From Strigamia acuminata (lineage: Eukaryota > Arthropoda > Chilopoda > Geophilomorpha > Linotaeniidae), in contig OX442319.1 in assembly GCA_949358305.1 (NCBI GenBank), forward strand, positions 1,488,001-1,552,000: a stretch of 64,000 nucleotides of DNA. The letters run 5' to 3'. The position numbers were made by a program, and so were the translations under genes. How positions within the stretch are numbered: the stretch's first letter is position 1; each line of letters begins with the position of its first letter. A model generated the notes under the pieces. The model searched no databases, had not been told where the DNA came from, and saw only the letters and a program-made list of their open reading frames with translations. Shown here one piece after another: positions 30,984 to 42,000 of this stretch.

Positions 30984-33900
30984 GCTAGATTAGTATTTAA
31001 CTCCATCATCATTTTCATCAAGGTTTGCATGATGCCTTTTTCTTTGACGGTTTTTTCGCATTTGTCGGAGTAGTGACCGTATTCTCCGCAGCTGTAACAT
31101 TTGATGTTACTTTTATCCCCTGTGGGAGTGAATCCCGGTTTTTTCGGGACGAAGGGCGTCGGGAATCGTCTTTTTCCTCCCAATGCCCCTCTCGCTTTTG
31201 TCGCCTGCACGTGTGCTCTGAATTGTGCGATTGCTAAGGCCCGGTGTGCATGGTGCAAATAGGGACCTTGATCGTCGCATCCCGTCGACAAGTTTTCGAG
31301 GTGCTCATTTAGGGCTTCCTCGTCGCTTGATGCTGGCTCCTCTTCTTTAGCCGTGGCGAGAGGTGTTGTCTCTTCGACTTTCTCCATCTGGGTGGAGTCC
31401 GTCGAGGTCACCTGCATCGCCGTTGCTGCCGGTGCTTTCTTTGGGGCAGCTATCGGGTTGGCTGGAAGAATACTGCCTGCTTTAGGCGTCAGCATTCGTC
31501 CGAAGGATGCTTCGGTGAGACTCATTATGCCGCTCAAATATTCACTTGGCCTCATTAATTTCTCTGAGGTCTTGTGACGTTCGGCGCTCGTCTGCAACCG
31601 TTTCTCGTGCGCGTCAGCTTCCTCCGGGGGCAGAGTGGCGTAATACCGCTGTTCTATTTCTAACGTGTTTGTTAGAAGATAGTTACTGACATCTTGGTAA
31701 TCGCCAGTGCGGGGTGCACGCATGTCTAGCAGAATTCTTTGCGAGTGGGCCGATAATCCTCCGTAAAAGATCATCGTAAAACCAGCGGGGTTTATTTCGT
31801 ACGGCGCTCTTGCAAACAGGAGTTTCGCTCGGGCGTCGTAGTCGGCTAATGTTTCTCCTGGGGCTTGCCGTAGACCACGTAATTTGTTACTGATCTCGTC
31901 TGGAGTCTCGCCGTATCGGAGATCGAAACGGACGAGAAAATCGTCCCAGGTTGGGTTTTTCAGTCCCTGATACCATTCTCGAGCTGACCCCGTGGTTAGC
32001 TCCACTAGACCGTGGGTTAGCATGTCGGCGACGGTGGCTTTTGTCGCTTTCTTGATACGCATTACTTCGTCTAGGAAGCGGTCTCCGGCCTTCCACGAAC
32101 CGTCGAATCGTGTTTGTATGTAGTGTTGCCAACGGATGTTACCCGTGGCTTCGCTGCTTGGTTCGTTTCGTACGCCATATTTACGCTTAACCCTCTCTCC
32201 AGCGCGATTATGTTCGTCGCCTGGATGGCCTAGATCGATTCCTTCTCTTCTGAAAGAGTTCAGCAGGGCTCGGCCTAGCTCAGACATCGTGTAATGTCGG
32301 CCAGATGAGTCCTGAAAGTTCCCCTCCTCCGAACGAGGGTTGGAGCTCCGGGAGGAGCGGTCTGAAGCATTCGGCCGGTTCGACCGGTGCCCATCGCTGT
32401 CTTCTTGACTCCTCCCTGTAGACGGTCGACTCGGATGGTCGTCGTCCGACGAATCGGAGGGCTCGGAGGGATCTCCTTGGGGGTGAAACCTCGGCCCTCT
32501 CGGTGGGGTCTCTCCGCCAGCCTTCTTCTGTTTCGAGCCTCCGGATGGCGGCGGCTCCCCTCCGTCGTTGTTCTCGTAAAAAGAATGCCATCTGTTTTCC
32601 TCGCTTTCGGGGCGTTCCCGATTTTTATTTGCGTTTTTCTTTTCGAGTAACGCGTCGATGGCTGCTCCCGTCTCGGATCTTTTTGAGGGGTGACGGTCCT
32701 TTGTTTTTGGGACCGACTCGTCTCTCTTTTGAGATTTCCCCCTTTTCGCCGTTTTTGCCGGCTTTGTTGCACCTTCTCCTGTGTCGGTATCAGAGCCGCT
32801 GGGGGGTTCTGGTTTCCGTTTCAGGTTTTCTTCATTTTTCTTCCTGTCCGAGACGTCTTGTGCGTACTCTTTCTGGAACTTTTCTGTCTCCTTCTCCCAG
32901 TTTTCGGCTTCCCATCTTTTTTGCTCATCTATTATAGCTTGTTTCTTCGCTTTGTACTCTTCGGTCCATCTGACTCGATCCCACTCTTCTTTCTCTTTCA
33001 GAAACTGTTCTTTTTCTTTTCTGGCTTCCTCTTCTCTCAACCTCTCGCGATGTTGTTCTTCCCATTTCTGATGTTGTAGAATGGCCTCTTTTCGCAACAT
33101 TTGTAGTTTTTCTGTTTTTCTTTGAGCTATTAGCGCTTGAAATTGGTCCTCGTACTCTTGAGCTTCTCGATGTCGCCCTTCTACTGTTGCGTTCCATTCT
33201 TTTCGAATTTTAGCTTCTCGTTCTTCCCTCATTTTTTGGACCAGTTTCTCTGTTCTCTCGGTGGTTCTTCTCTCGCGTTGCTCCCTTTCTTCCTCTTCCT
33301 TCCAGAGTTCTCGCCGCTCTGCGCTCAGCCTTCGTTGGCGACTAGTCGCTTCTTGTCTGGCTTCCTCGCGGGCCTTCTCTCTGGATTCGTGAAGTGTTCG
33401 GTTGGGGTCTGGCGCGAAACCTCCGGTGTCACTGGGCGTTACCTGGGGCATGGGCGTCTCCGCTGCTGGTCTTGCGACCGGCGTCGGGGCTTGTGCCGCA
33501 CAGATAGCGTCAGTGAGTAGGGTAATCGATTCCCAGACTGACGTTCCTACTGGAATGTCTATCATCGCTTTTAGCTGGGCAGCTTGCTGCGTCAACCGAA
33601 TTAGGTGAGATACTTCGAAGGAAACAACTGCAGGACTCGCCGTAACTCGGGGGGTTATCGGGGTCCCGCCGTCGTTTTTCCGTGGGGTTTGCTCTACGGA
33701 CGTCTGAGCCGTTGGTGGTGATGGGTTTGTGCCGACCGTGACCGTTTCTCTCGGAGCTTCATTCGTCTCCTCGGTCATTAATATCGATACCCGTCCCGGC
33801 GATACGTCGCGAATTTCTTCTCGATTTTCTATGGCTTCCGGATCGGTATCTTCGAAGGGTTGCATATTCAAGGGAACCCGCTCTCGCTCTGGCCCGTCTA

Positions 33901-34090
33901 GGGCCGCGAGCGATGCAGCTTGCTCCTCTTTCTGCGCCTTCGCTCTCCTTTTATTCGCTCGGGCTTTCGCCTTTGCGGACATTTCAGGGACGGGACCATC
34001 CGACCTTAGGTGGTAGTCGGAGGTCCTTTTTCCCTTCTCGGGCATTCTCTGCTCGGTTTCAGACGTGGATTGCTCGTCTTTGTCTGACAT
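30950..34090 (-). CDS. gag: Gy2 Gag polyprotein, 1046 aa
   Basis: Identical in translation to Gy1 Gag as far as I can see: DYHLRS motif, coiled coil, capsid-like core and CCHC knuckle near residue 996. Confidence 0.93.
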   Translation of the reverse strand: MSDKDEQSTSETEQRMPEKGKRTSDYHLRSDGPVPEMSAKAKARANKRRAKAQKEEQAASLAALDGPERERVPLNMQPFEDTDPEAIENREEIRDVSPGRVSILMTEETNEAPRETVTVGTNPSPPTAQTSVEQTPRKNDGGTPITPRVTASPAVVSFEVSHLIRLTQQAAQLKAMIDIPVGTSVWESITLLTDAICAAQAPTPVARPAAETPMPQVTPSDTGGFAPDPNRTLHESREKAREEARQEATSRQRRLSAERRELWKEEEEREQRERRTTERTEKLVQKMREEREAKIRKEWNATVEGRHREAQEYEDQFQALIAQRKTEKLQMLRKEAILQHQKWEEQHRERLREEEARKEKEQFLKEKEEWDRVRWTEEYKAKKQAIIDEQKRWEAENWEKETEKFQKEYAQDVSDRKKNEENLKRKPEPPSGSDTDTGEGATKPAKTAKRGKSQKRDESVPKTKDRHPSKRSETGAAIDALLEKKNANKNRERPESEENRWHSFYENNDGGEPPPSGGSKQKKAGGETPPRGPRFHPQGDPSEPSDSSDDDHPSRPSTGRSQEDSDGHRSNRPNASDRSSRSSNPRSEEGNFQDSSGRHYTMSELGRALLNSFRREGIDLGHPGDEHNRAGERVKRKYGVRNEPSSEATGNIRWQHYIQTRFDGSWKAGDRFLDEVMRIKKATKATVADMLTHGLVELTTGSAREWYQGLKNPTWDDFLVRFDLRYGETPDEISNKLRGLRQAPGETLADYDARAKLLFARAPYEINPAGFTMIFYGGLSAHSQRILLDMRAPRTGDYQDVSNYLLTNTLEIEQRYYATLPPEEADAHEKRLQTSAERHKTSEKLMRPSEYLSGIMSLTEASFGRMLTPKAGSILPANPIAAPKKAPAATAMQVTSTDSTQMEKVEETTPLATAKEEEPASSDEEALNEHLENLSTGCDDQGPYLHHAHRALAIAQFRAHVQATKARGALGGKRRFPTPFVPKKPGFTPTGDKSNIKCYSCGEYGHYSDKCEKTVKEKGIMQTLMKMMMELNTNLAKNSQAQASPK

Positions 34091-34164
34091 TTTCTTTCGG
34101 TAATTCTACGATTTGGGTTATCTTATTGAGAGATCACAAGTTCAGATTTGAGATTTATTTCTAA

Positions 34165-34182
34165 ATCCCGGACGGGCCCCCA
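34165..34182 (-). other. Gy2 primer binding site (tRNA-Pro type)
   Basis: TGGGGGCCCGTCCGGGAT on the minus strand, one mismatch from the tRNA-Pro complement and two bases different from Gy1. Confidence 0.82.
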
Positions 34183-34184
34183 CG

Positions 34185-35004
34185 TGTCGCGTCCTACTTG
34201 GTATAGGTTTAAATAGCGCTAACGTGTAATACTTTACCTGTGATCAATTATGTAAATACCCAAATGAATACCAAATGTATGTAAATAAACAGGTAATTTA
34301 TTCACCAGGCTTTATGCCTTTAAAATACACTCAGTAATAATTCTAGAGTCGACGTGGTCAGCGTCGAACAAAGGATTTCTCAAGATGGCGTCGTCGATTC
34401 CGCGTGGTCGGCGGAACAAAGGCGGCGTCTCGAGTTGTCGTTAATTCGTCACGGATTCGTCTTCACGGACGCGGTGGAATGCTCTTTCGAGTCTTCTATC
34501 CGTGCCTGTTGTCTAGGGTTTGTTTAGCGTCGCAGAGGCCTCGTCTAGGAACTTTGGGGTTCCCTACAAAGCACTCGGACACTTACTTCGGCGAATAATC
34601 GTCTGGGCGATTATTCTGGGTGATTTCACAAGGGCTATTCTCGTGCTTTCGCAGGAATAGCTCGCAAGTGACTTCGTGAGAGTTACAGTTTGCACTTTAC
34701 TCAGCGATCCTCGATCAATCCTAACTTGTAGTTGAAGTTGGCCTGACGGTGAGGTAGTTGCTGTGTTCTTGGTGTCGTTTGTGTAAGTTCTGACTTTAGG
34801 CGGGAAACACAGCCTTTTATGCAGTGGGGTGAAGGGCCGGCGATCAACCAATGGGGGCTGACCACCAGCCGCTTCCTCCCCCTCGGGGCACACACCTGCC
34901 ATGGGGAGGTGGAGCCAACTCGGGGGGGAACGACTCTTTAATCATAGTGACTCATAGGACAAGTATCCGCCCTGGGGGGACACTTATCCAACTGGGTCAC
35001 TACA
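34185..35004 (-). repeat. Gy2 5' LTR, 820 bp
   Basis: Mirror of the Gy1 LTR; TATA-like element at 34813-34821 and AATAAA at 34297-34302 on the minus strand. Part of it (34764-35004) is also present, inverted, at 46249-46489. Confidence 0.95.
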
Positions 35005-37165
35005 AGTGTCGTTTCATACAAATAAATATATTCTTATATTTATTTACCAGTTTTCTTAACTCGCAATTCGAATTTACCGCTGAATTATAATCGCGCCATC
35101 TAGTGGCGACTCGGAGCATTGACAAATGCGGGTTTCGCCAAAAACACTTAAAATTCGGCCGTGTTATTAATAAATAGCACTTATAAACCGTCATACGGTT
35201 TAGGCATTTTAGACCCGTTTTAGACCGTTTTAGATGGCGAAAACGTTCTCTCCATCATTTTCTACCCCTGGGTGAGGTTTTCAGCGTTCATGATTGATGA
35301 AAAAGCTGTTTTCTAACTAGCTGTCCCATTGCTAGTTTTGGCGTCAGGTTTTAGCAACCTTCCGATCCGACTCTGTCGTCTGCACGACCTCCAAGACTGT
35401 TTTAGGGTTAATTTGAGTCAAATAATTCATTCTGGGGGTTGTTTTGGGTTTTTTACAAGTGTGTTTTTGTAGTTTTTATTGGTTTCAAACATTGTCAATT
35501 CTTTATACAAGTGTAACTTTCATTTCTCTGTATTTTGAGAACTTTGCATTGCAGCAAAGTTCATTTCTTGCCCCTTAATTATTGTGTAATTGTTGGTTTT
35601 CAAGCCCGTTTTTTAACAATAACTTTATTTGAAGTGCCTATTGTTTCAGGCACGTGCTTCCACGTGCCTTTTATTGTTGAGCAATTTCTTGGGCAGTTGC
35701 GCTCCTGTTGCTAGCATTGCCGCGCGTTCTCCGCGCGCGTACTCGCGCGTTTCGCATCACACACATTCGGGTTCAATGGCCTATCGCGGCGGCACATTGT
35801 GTGGCATAGCGCGGCACGTTGCAATTACGTGACGTGGCACGTTGCTGTTACGTGACGCGATAGCCAGTATTTAAGCAGGGGATTCCATCATCGTTTACAC
35901 AAATGCGCATTGCAACGTGGAGGCGCATTCGAGTCCTTTTCCCAAGCGTTGAAAAAGGACAAAACTCGTATTCGATTCGAAAGCGAATCGAATACGATTT
36001 TTGTCCTTTTTCAACGCAAAATTGTATTCGATTCGCTTTCGAATCGAATACGAATTTTGCCCTTCTTCAACGCGAAATCGTATTCGACTCGTTTTCGAGT
36101 CGAATGCGAATTTTGCCCTTCTTCAACGCGAAATCGTATTCGACTCGTTTTCGAGTCGAGTACGAATTTTGCCCTTCTTCAACGCGAAATCGTATTCGAC
36201 TCGTTTTCGAGTCGAATGCGAATTTTGCCCTTCTTCAATGCGAAATCGTATTCGACTCGTTTTCGAGTCGAATGCGAATTTTGCCCTTCTTCAACGCGAA
36301 ATCGTATTCGACTCGTTTTCGAGTCGAATGCGAATTTTGCCCTTCTTCAACGCGAAATCGTATTCGACTCGTTTTCGAGTCGAATGCGAATTTTGCCCTT
36401 CTTCAACGCGAAATCGTATTCGACTCGTTTTCGAGTCGAATGCGAATTTTGCCCTTCTTCAACGCGAAATCGTATTCGACTCGTTTTCGAGTCGAATGCG
36501 AATTTTGCCCTTCTTCAACGCGAAATCGTATTCGACTCGTTTTCGAGTCGAATGCGAATTTTGCCCTTCTTCAACGCGAAATCGTATTCGACTCGTTTTC
36601 GAGTCGAATGCGAATTTTGCCCTTTCTCAACGCAAAATCGTATTCGACTCGTTTTCGAGTCGAATGCGAATTTTGCCCTTCTTCAACGCGAAATCGTATT
36701 CGACTCGTTTTCGAGTCGAATGCGAATTTTGCCCTTTCTCAACGCAAAATCGTATTCGACTCGTTTTCGAGTCGAATGCGAATTTTGCTTTTCTTCAACG
36801 CGAAATCGTATTCGACTCGTTTTCGAGTCGAGTACGAATTTTGCCCTTCTTCAACGCAAAATCGTATTCGACTCGTTTTCGAGTCGAGTACGAATTTTGC
36901 CCTTTCTTTCTCAACGCGAAATCGTATTCGACTCGTTTTCGAGTCGAATACGAGATAGTCGATGACCCGTTCCCGGACTTTGACTCGTACGACTCGTATT
37001 CGAGATGTATTCGAGATGTATTCGAATCGTATTCGAGTCGCATTCGAGATGGTCGATGATTTCCACTCGCTCGTATACGCGTTGTATACGAGCTCGTATT
37101 TTGATCGTAATCGTAAACGAATCGTTTACAAGTCGTATACAAGTTGTATACGACGTGTATACACC
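35005..37165. repeat. Left arm of a large palindrome
   Basis: 35005 to about 36960 is the reverse complement of about 44577-46248. The inner part (about 37040-37165) pairs with 37250-37375 plus 44419 onward. Outer arm coordinates add to 81253. The arm holds a GC-rich stretch near 35700-35900 and the 56-bp tandem array. No gene found. Foldback-type DNA elements have this shape, but the palindrome also continues into the Gy LTR, so a simple transposon boundary is not evident. Confidence 0.85.
35995..36950. repeat. 56-bp tandem array, about 17 units, each with a hairpin
   Basis: Unit consensus contains ATTCGACTCG-TTTT-CGAGTCGAAT, a perfect 10-bp inverted repeat, followed by a spacer ending GCCCTTCTTCAACG. 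Copies are nearly identical. Because 56 is not a multiple of three and the unit lacks stops, all three plus frames stay open for about 350 codons; these frames are repeats, not genes. Confidence 0.93.
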
Positions 37166-37249
37166 TCGTATACGAACAAAGTTTGGAAAATCCACCGGAC
37201 ACTTACTACGACATGAAAACACATAGTAGTCACATACGTCTTATTTGGA
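37166..37249. other. Centre of the palindrome
   Basis: About 84 bp of non-palindromic loop between inner arms 37075-37165 and 37250-37375. The arms are rich in GTATAC and CGTATACGA-type motifs. Confidence 0.75.
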
Positions 37250-37375
37250 AATTGTGTTTTCACAAACTTCGTTCGTATACGAGGTGTATACACGTCGTAT
37301 ACGACTTGTATACGACTTGTAAACGATTCGTTTACGATTACGATCAAAATACGAGCTCGTATACAACGCGTATAC

Positions 37376-37840
37376 TGTTAGGTTGACGTTTTCCTGTTTG
37401 TCCTCGCATCCGCGTAGATTATCGGATTGCATATTGTGGATAAATGCAATCAGTGTGTTGCCATGTTGATGTCCCATATCGCAGTCGGTTGATTCTGATT
37501 TTTAATCCCAATGCTGGTTTTGTACCGCAACCGACTCCTATTACGTGACAACACACACAACCTGTCATCTGCTCAAATGAGCACTTATTGTTTATGTTGT
37601 TCTGTTTGTTTTATTCATTAGTTTTGTCTTTCTGTAAAGAACAAGTCAGTGTATTGAAACAATGATTTGTTCTATGATTTCTTTGTGTTTGAGATCGAGG
37701 GCGATTAGCCCCGAACCAGGTTTTATGTTACACACATACTTTTGTAATAAAAGATGGCGGACGCGTGTCCGTTTTATCCGCCCAGCCAAAACGATGTTTC
37801 GAGTTATTTTCGACAGCGCACAGGCCATTGCAACTCTTCA
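37376..37840 (+). repeat. CoD 5' LTR, 465 bp
   Basis: TGTTAGG ... CTCTTCA. AATAAA at 37746-37751. Confidence 0.94.
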
Positions 37841-37843
37841 AAG

Positions 37844-37855
37844 TGGTAGCAGAGG
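37844..37855 (+). other. CoD primer binding site (tRNA-iMet)
   Basis: TGGTAGCAGAGG, 3 nt after the LTR, matches the complement of the 3' end of initiator tRNA-Met. Confidence 0.8.
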
Positions 37856-39088
37856 GTAAAAACGATCTGGCAACGACCTTTTTTGAAGAAGAAACGGCCA
37901 TTTTGCGACTACGAGAAGTCGCCGAGTGTGCGCCCGCCCAGCTCGTCGTAAAAACGAGTTTTTGGTGCGGATTTCATCGCGGAACTTATCGTGGATTCGT
38001 GTGCGGAGTTTACAACGAGGTTCGAGTGTTTTTGTGAACGTTTCCAGCACGGAAAATACGTGTTGTCAACGTCCCGACGTCGTGGGAAAAAGCGACGATC
38101 GGATTTATCGTGTTTCGAGATTTCTGCAAGTGCGTGCGAATCCCGGCGCTTTGTAGGAATTTTCTACGGTGTTGTGTGCCCAACTAGACACACTATTGGA
38201 TTACCAAGGACGGTAGGAACAATTGTCGATTTTATTTTTGGCGAAATAAGCCATTTTTTCAAACGAATCCACGCCCGATGAAATCCAAGATGGCGGCGGC
38301 CATCGTTCATCGTGTCTGCGCTTGAACACGGACGTTTTCAAGCAGTTTTGGGGTATCCAGCGCTGGAAATTAACAACGTTGGACACCATTAGAACCGTGG
38401 GAAGGATATCCGACAATCGGCGGAATTTTCGAAGCGTTATTTACGTCGCTACGACGAATTTCGAGCGACGAGTGAACGTTTAGCAAACGAGACGAGTTTG
38501 CCGACGATTTCAAGAGGAAACCCTGGTTTTGCACATAGGGTGCACCAGTTGAGAGGGATTCTCCTCACATTAGCACCCCGGCGTGCGTGTGAGTTAATTC
38601 GACGGCGACGAGGTGAAATACCGTCATTTTTCCCTCGTTTTGTGCGACGTGCGCATACGAGAAGGCACGTCAGCCCATTTCCGTGCAGGATCAACGTTTT
38701 GCGGCGCGGGATCTCATCACGGAAGCCACCTTCACACCGACAGTGTACATTTATTTATTATCTCGTGAAACTCTGTTAGTTTTAAGGTTTTGTTGTGGTC
38801 CCCTGTTAGAATCGGTGCTACCCTACGTCCAGTCGGGCACGTAGCACTGTATTCTTGGCTAGGCTTATCCACGGCCACCCAACCATCCCGCGGGCCCCAG
38901 GAGGCGCGAACGGAAGAGTTGGGGGATTGCTAGTCAAGGTTTTTCAATCTCACTTATTGAGATTCCCCGGGTTGTGTGCATTTTTCGCCTTCATTTTTGG
39001 GGGAATTCTGCATCCGTGCGACGAATTTACGTGGTTTGTGTGACTTGTGCTTCGGTTCTTCACTAAATTTCGTCGCAAATTTCCCGAA
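37856..39088 (+). other. CoD long leader with blocks shared with CoC
   Basis: 1.2 kb untranslated leader. Blocks conserved with the CoC leader: AAATCCAAGATGGCGGCG (38281), ATCCAGCGCTGGAAATTA around 38355, TCCCGCGGGCCC (38886) and a hairpin AATCTCA-CTTAT-TGAGATT (38946-38964), followed by a TGTGCAT..TTC.CCTTCATTTT stretch. Such sequences may serve RNA packaging or translation. Confidence 0.65.
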
Positions 39089-42000
39089 ATGGCGTCCTAC
39101 GACCGCCATGATGATTATAAGGATGTGAAAAAGTTGGACGGAACCAACTACCCGACTTGGAGCGTACAAGTCCAGCTCCTTCTCCAATCGTACGGAGTTT
39201 GGGGCCACGTGACCGGCAAGACGAAAGAGCCGCCGGCCGGATCACCGTTTCGAGAGACAAGGGATTTTGAGAAAGGCGAGGAAAGGGCTCGCTCCACTAT
39301 TTGTCTGGCTTGCGGCGAAGCCCAGCAGGTTGTGGCTGTCGCCCACGCTACTGCGAAAGAGGTCTGGGACGCACTGAAAGCTGCTTACCAGCCCACGACA
39401 CGGGCACGCAAAGCCCGTCTTCGCAGGGAATTTTTGGACATGCGGTTGCATGAAAACGAAGAGATGTTTGTTTTCACCGCACGAGTTGACCGAAAGGTTG
39501 TGCAACTTGCCGACGTTAAAATTAAAATTACGGACGAGTTTCACGCCTTCCAATACCTCGACCTGCTGCCACCCCAATATGAACCGGTCAAGCAGACGGT
39601 TTATCACTGGGGTGACACAGAGTTCACGGCAGCAGCGGTCAAGGAACGCCTGGTAGGCGAATACAACCGCCTACATGTAACAACCGACGAGTTTGGCGTG
39701 CCTTCCAAGGCGCCATTGGAGAACACTGGTGCCTTCTTTAACCAAGGCGGAAGACAACGCGGACGTGGTGGAAATGCACCCGGCGGCCCACGCATCTGTT
39801 TTACTTGCGGTGGGACGGGCCACTTCGCCCGTGAATGCCCTACTCCACCGAAACAGCAATTCCAAGCAAAAGGAAACCAAACTGGACAATTTAGAGGCAA
39901 TCCACGGGGCAAGGGACGTGGAAGAGGCCAGCAAAAGGCCACTGTCACACAGGCTGACATATTCAGTGACTCTCCAGTCTCTTATTACTCCGCGGCGATT
40001 TGGCTTCAACAACAACCCCCTGTGCCGGCTTCCCACGTGTCTCACGCGAATTATGATTCGCAATGGTACGTCGACACAGGGGCGACGGACCATTTCTCCT
40101 TCAACAAAGACTGGTTCTCCGACTTCAAGCCATTAACTGGCCACGTGCAACAGGGAGAAGGAAAGTCGAGAATCGAAGGAATAGGAAATGTGACGTTGAC
40201 ATCGATTTATGGAACCCGCACCCGTGCAATTACATTGCATAATGTATTTTATGCACCCAACTTTAGGAAGAATTTGATTTCGTTGGGTCGCACGGATGAA
40301 GCTGGGGCAACGACCATGATTAAAAATGGCAAAATGGTTATTTATAACGACAAAATTGATAACCCTTCCATCACTGCGGAACGCACGAGTGATCGGATGT
40401 ATAAGGTCAATTGTCGTATTTCTCCTGTGAACACTGCCGCATTACCTGCGCAACAGGCTGCGACAGTGTCTTCTAGTCCGCTTATAAAAGGCGATGAAGT
40501 TGTAAATTCGATACTAACATACCCTAGTTTTAAGGACGCATTAACCCAAAATTCGAGTGAGTCAGGGAAACCTGCACCAGCGATAAAGGGGCAAGCGAGT
40601 GTTGCGAACAACGCGCCTGCGAATGTTACGACTAATGCGCAAGCGAATGTTTCAAATAAAATTAAGGCAAAGATTGCCAATGCCTCTAAGGAGGCAGGTT
40701 CAATTGTGCAGAACAATGCAGACAAAGCAGAGAATGGGAACAATTCTACTAATGGGGTTAAAACTTTTGACAAGAAAGATAAGGCTCAAACGATGGACAT
40801 TTGGCACTCCCGCCTAGGGCATTTAAATGCAAAGGGAATTGCGGGATTAGAAAAGTCAACTGATGTTTTTGGGCTGAAACTCTCGAATAAGGAGTTGTCG
40901 ACGTGTGACTTTTGCGCCAGGGCGAAGAGTACACGTGCTAGTTTTCCCCCAATAATTGGAATTACGACAAAAAGCATTTTGGAAATAGTGCACTTAGACG
41001 TGTGGGGCCCCGCGCCAGTTCAAACATTGGGTGGGGCGTACTATTATCTCATTCTCATCGATGATTTTTCCCGCTTTATGTGGATAATCATCATGAAACG
41101 GAAAAGTGACGTTTTAGGACATTTCAAGCGGTGGCTACTTGAAGTTGAGCGAACGACCTCTAAGAAGGTAAAGGCTATAAAAACTGATAATGGAGGGGAG
41201 TTCATATCTAGACAATGGGACGATTATGTGGCGACAATTGGGCTTAAGTGTATGAGGACTAATGCATACAGCCCAGAAATGAATTCGGTCGCCGAACGGG
41301 CGAACCGTACCATTCTTAATGGTACTCGGGCACTTCTTTTTGAGAATAAATTTCCCGCCACTTTATGGGCAGAGCTTGCCGTTTCAGTTGTATATCTGAA
41401 AAACCGTTTTCCACATACGGGAATTGGTGGAAAAACACCTTATTCTGTGTTTTATGATAAGAAATTGTCCCTTCGCCATGTCAAGTGCATTGGCTCATTG
41501 ACTTATGTCCATATCCCATCTCAGACTCGGGGTGGGAAATTACAAGACAGGGCATGGGCTGGGGCATTAATTGGATACGCCGCTTCTACACGCGGCTACA
41601 GAATTTGGGATCCGAATAAAAATCAGGTGTTTTTGTCTAAACACGTCAAAATTTTTGAAAACAATTTCTGGTTTGAATTGGGGACGGCCACGTCGCCTGA
41701 ATTGGAGAATGACTTTGATACTTCGAGTTCGGACTCGTTCAATGGGTCATTTTCTGACGACGACAGTGTTGTCGGTGACCCAATTCCGGCGGAAATCCCG
41801 GAACCCCCTCCTGCGATACAGGAGGTTCCACAACCTGCTCCGCAGCAGAAAGTGAAACCCGCATTGCCCACGACCCCAAAGCCTACTCTTAGACCTGAAT
41901 TGAGGCCAGTCGCTAAACAGACAGCTCAGCAACCCCCACTCATGCCCGTTGAGGGGAACCCTATTTTTGGAGACGGGGATACAGGGGATGAGCCTGTTGA

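Larger units (their letters stand above)
22137..35004 (-). mobile_element. Gy2: complete gypsy-like element, inverted near-copy of Gy1
   Basis: Same length (12,868 bp) and organisation as Gy1 on the opposite strand, with AGTG on both sides (22133-22136 and 35005-35008), which is CACT in element orientation. Differences from Gy1 that I could see: two bases in the primer site and one base in ORF3 (18524 versus 24125, Val to Ile). All frames are intact. The 5' end abuts the palindrome that begins at 35005. Confidence 0.96.

Noticed and set aside
35995-36950. CRISPR-like regular repeats
   Set aside because: No unique spacers; the whole 56-bp unit repeats, and the setting is eukaryotic.
35903-37059. 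Three overlapping frames of about 350 codons in the 56-bp array (also 44306-45350 on the minus strand)
   Set aside because: They come from a stop-free tandem repeat whose length is not a multiple of three; all frames repeat the same peptides in rotation.
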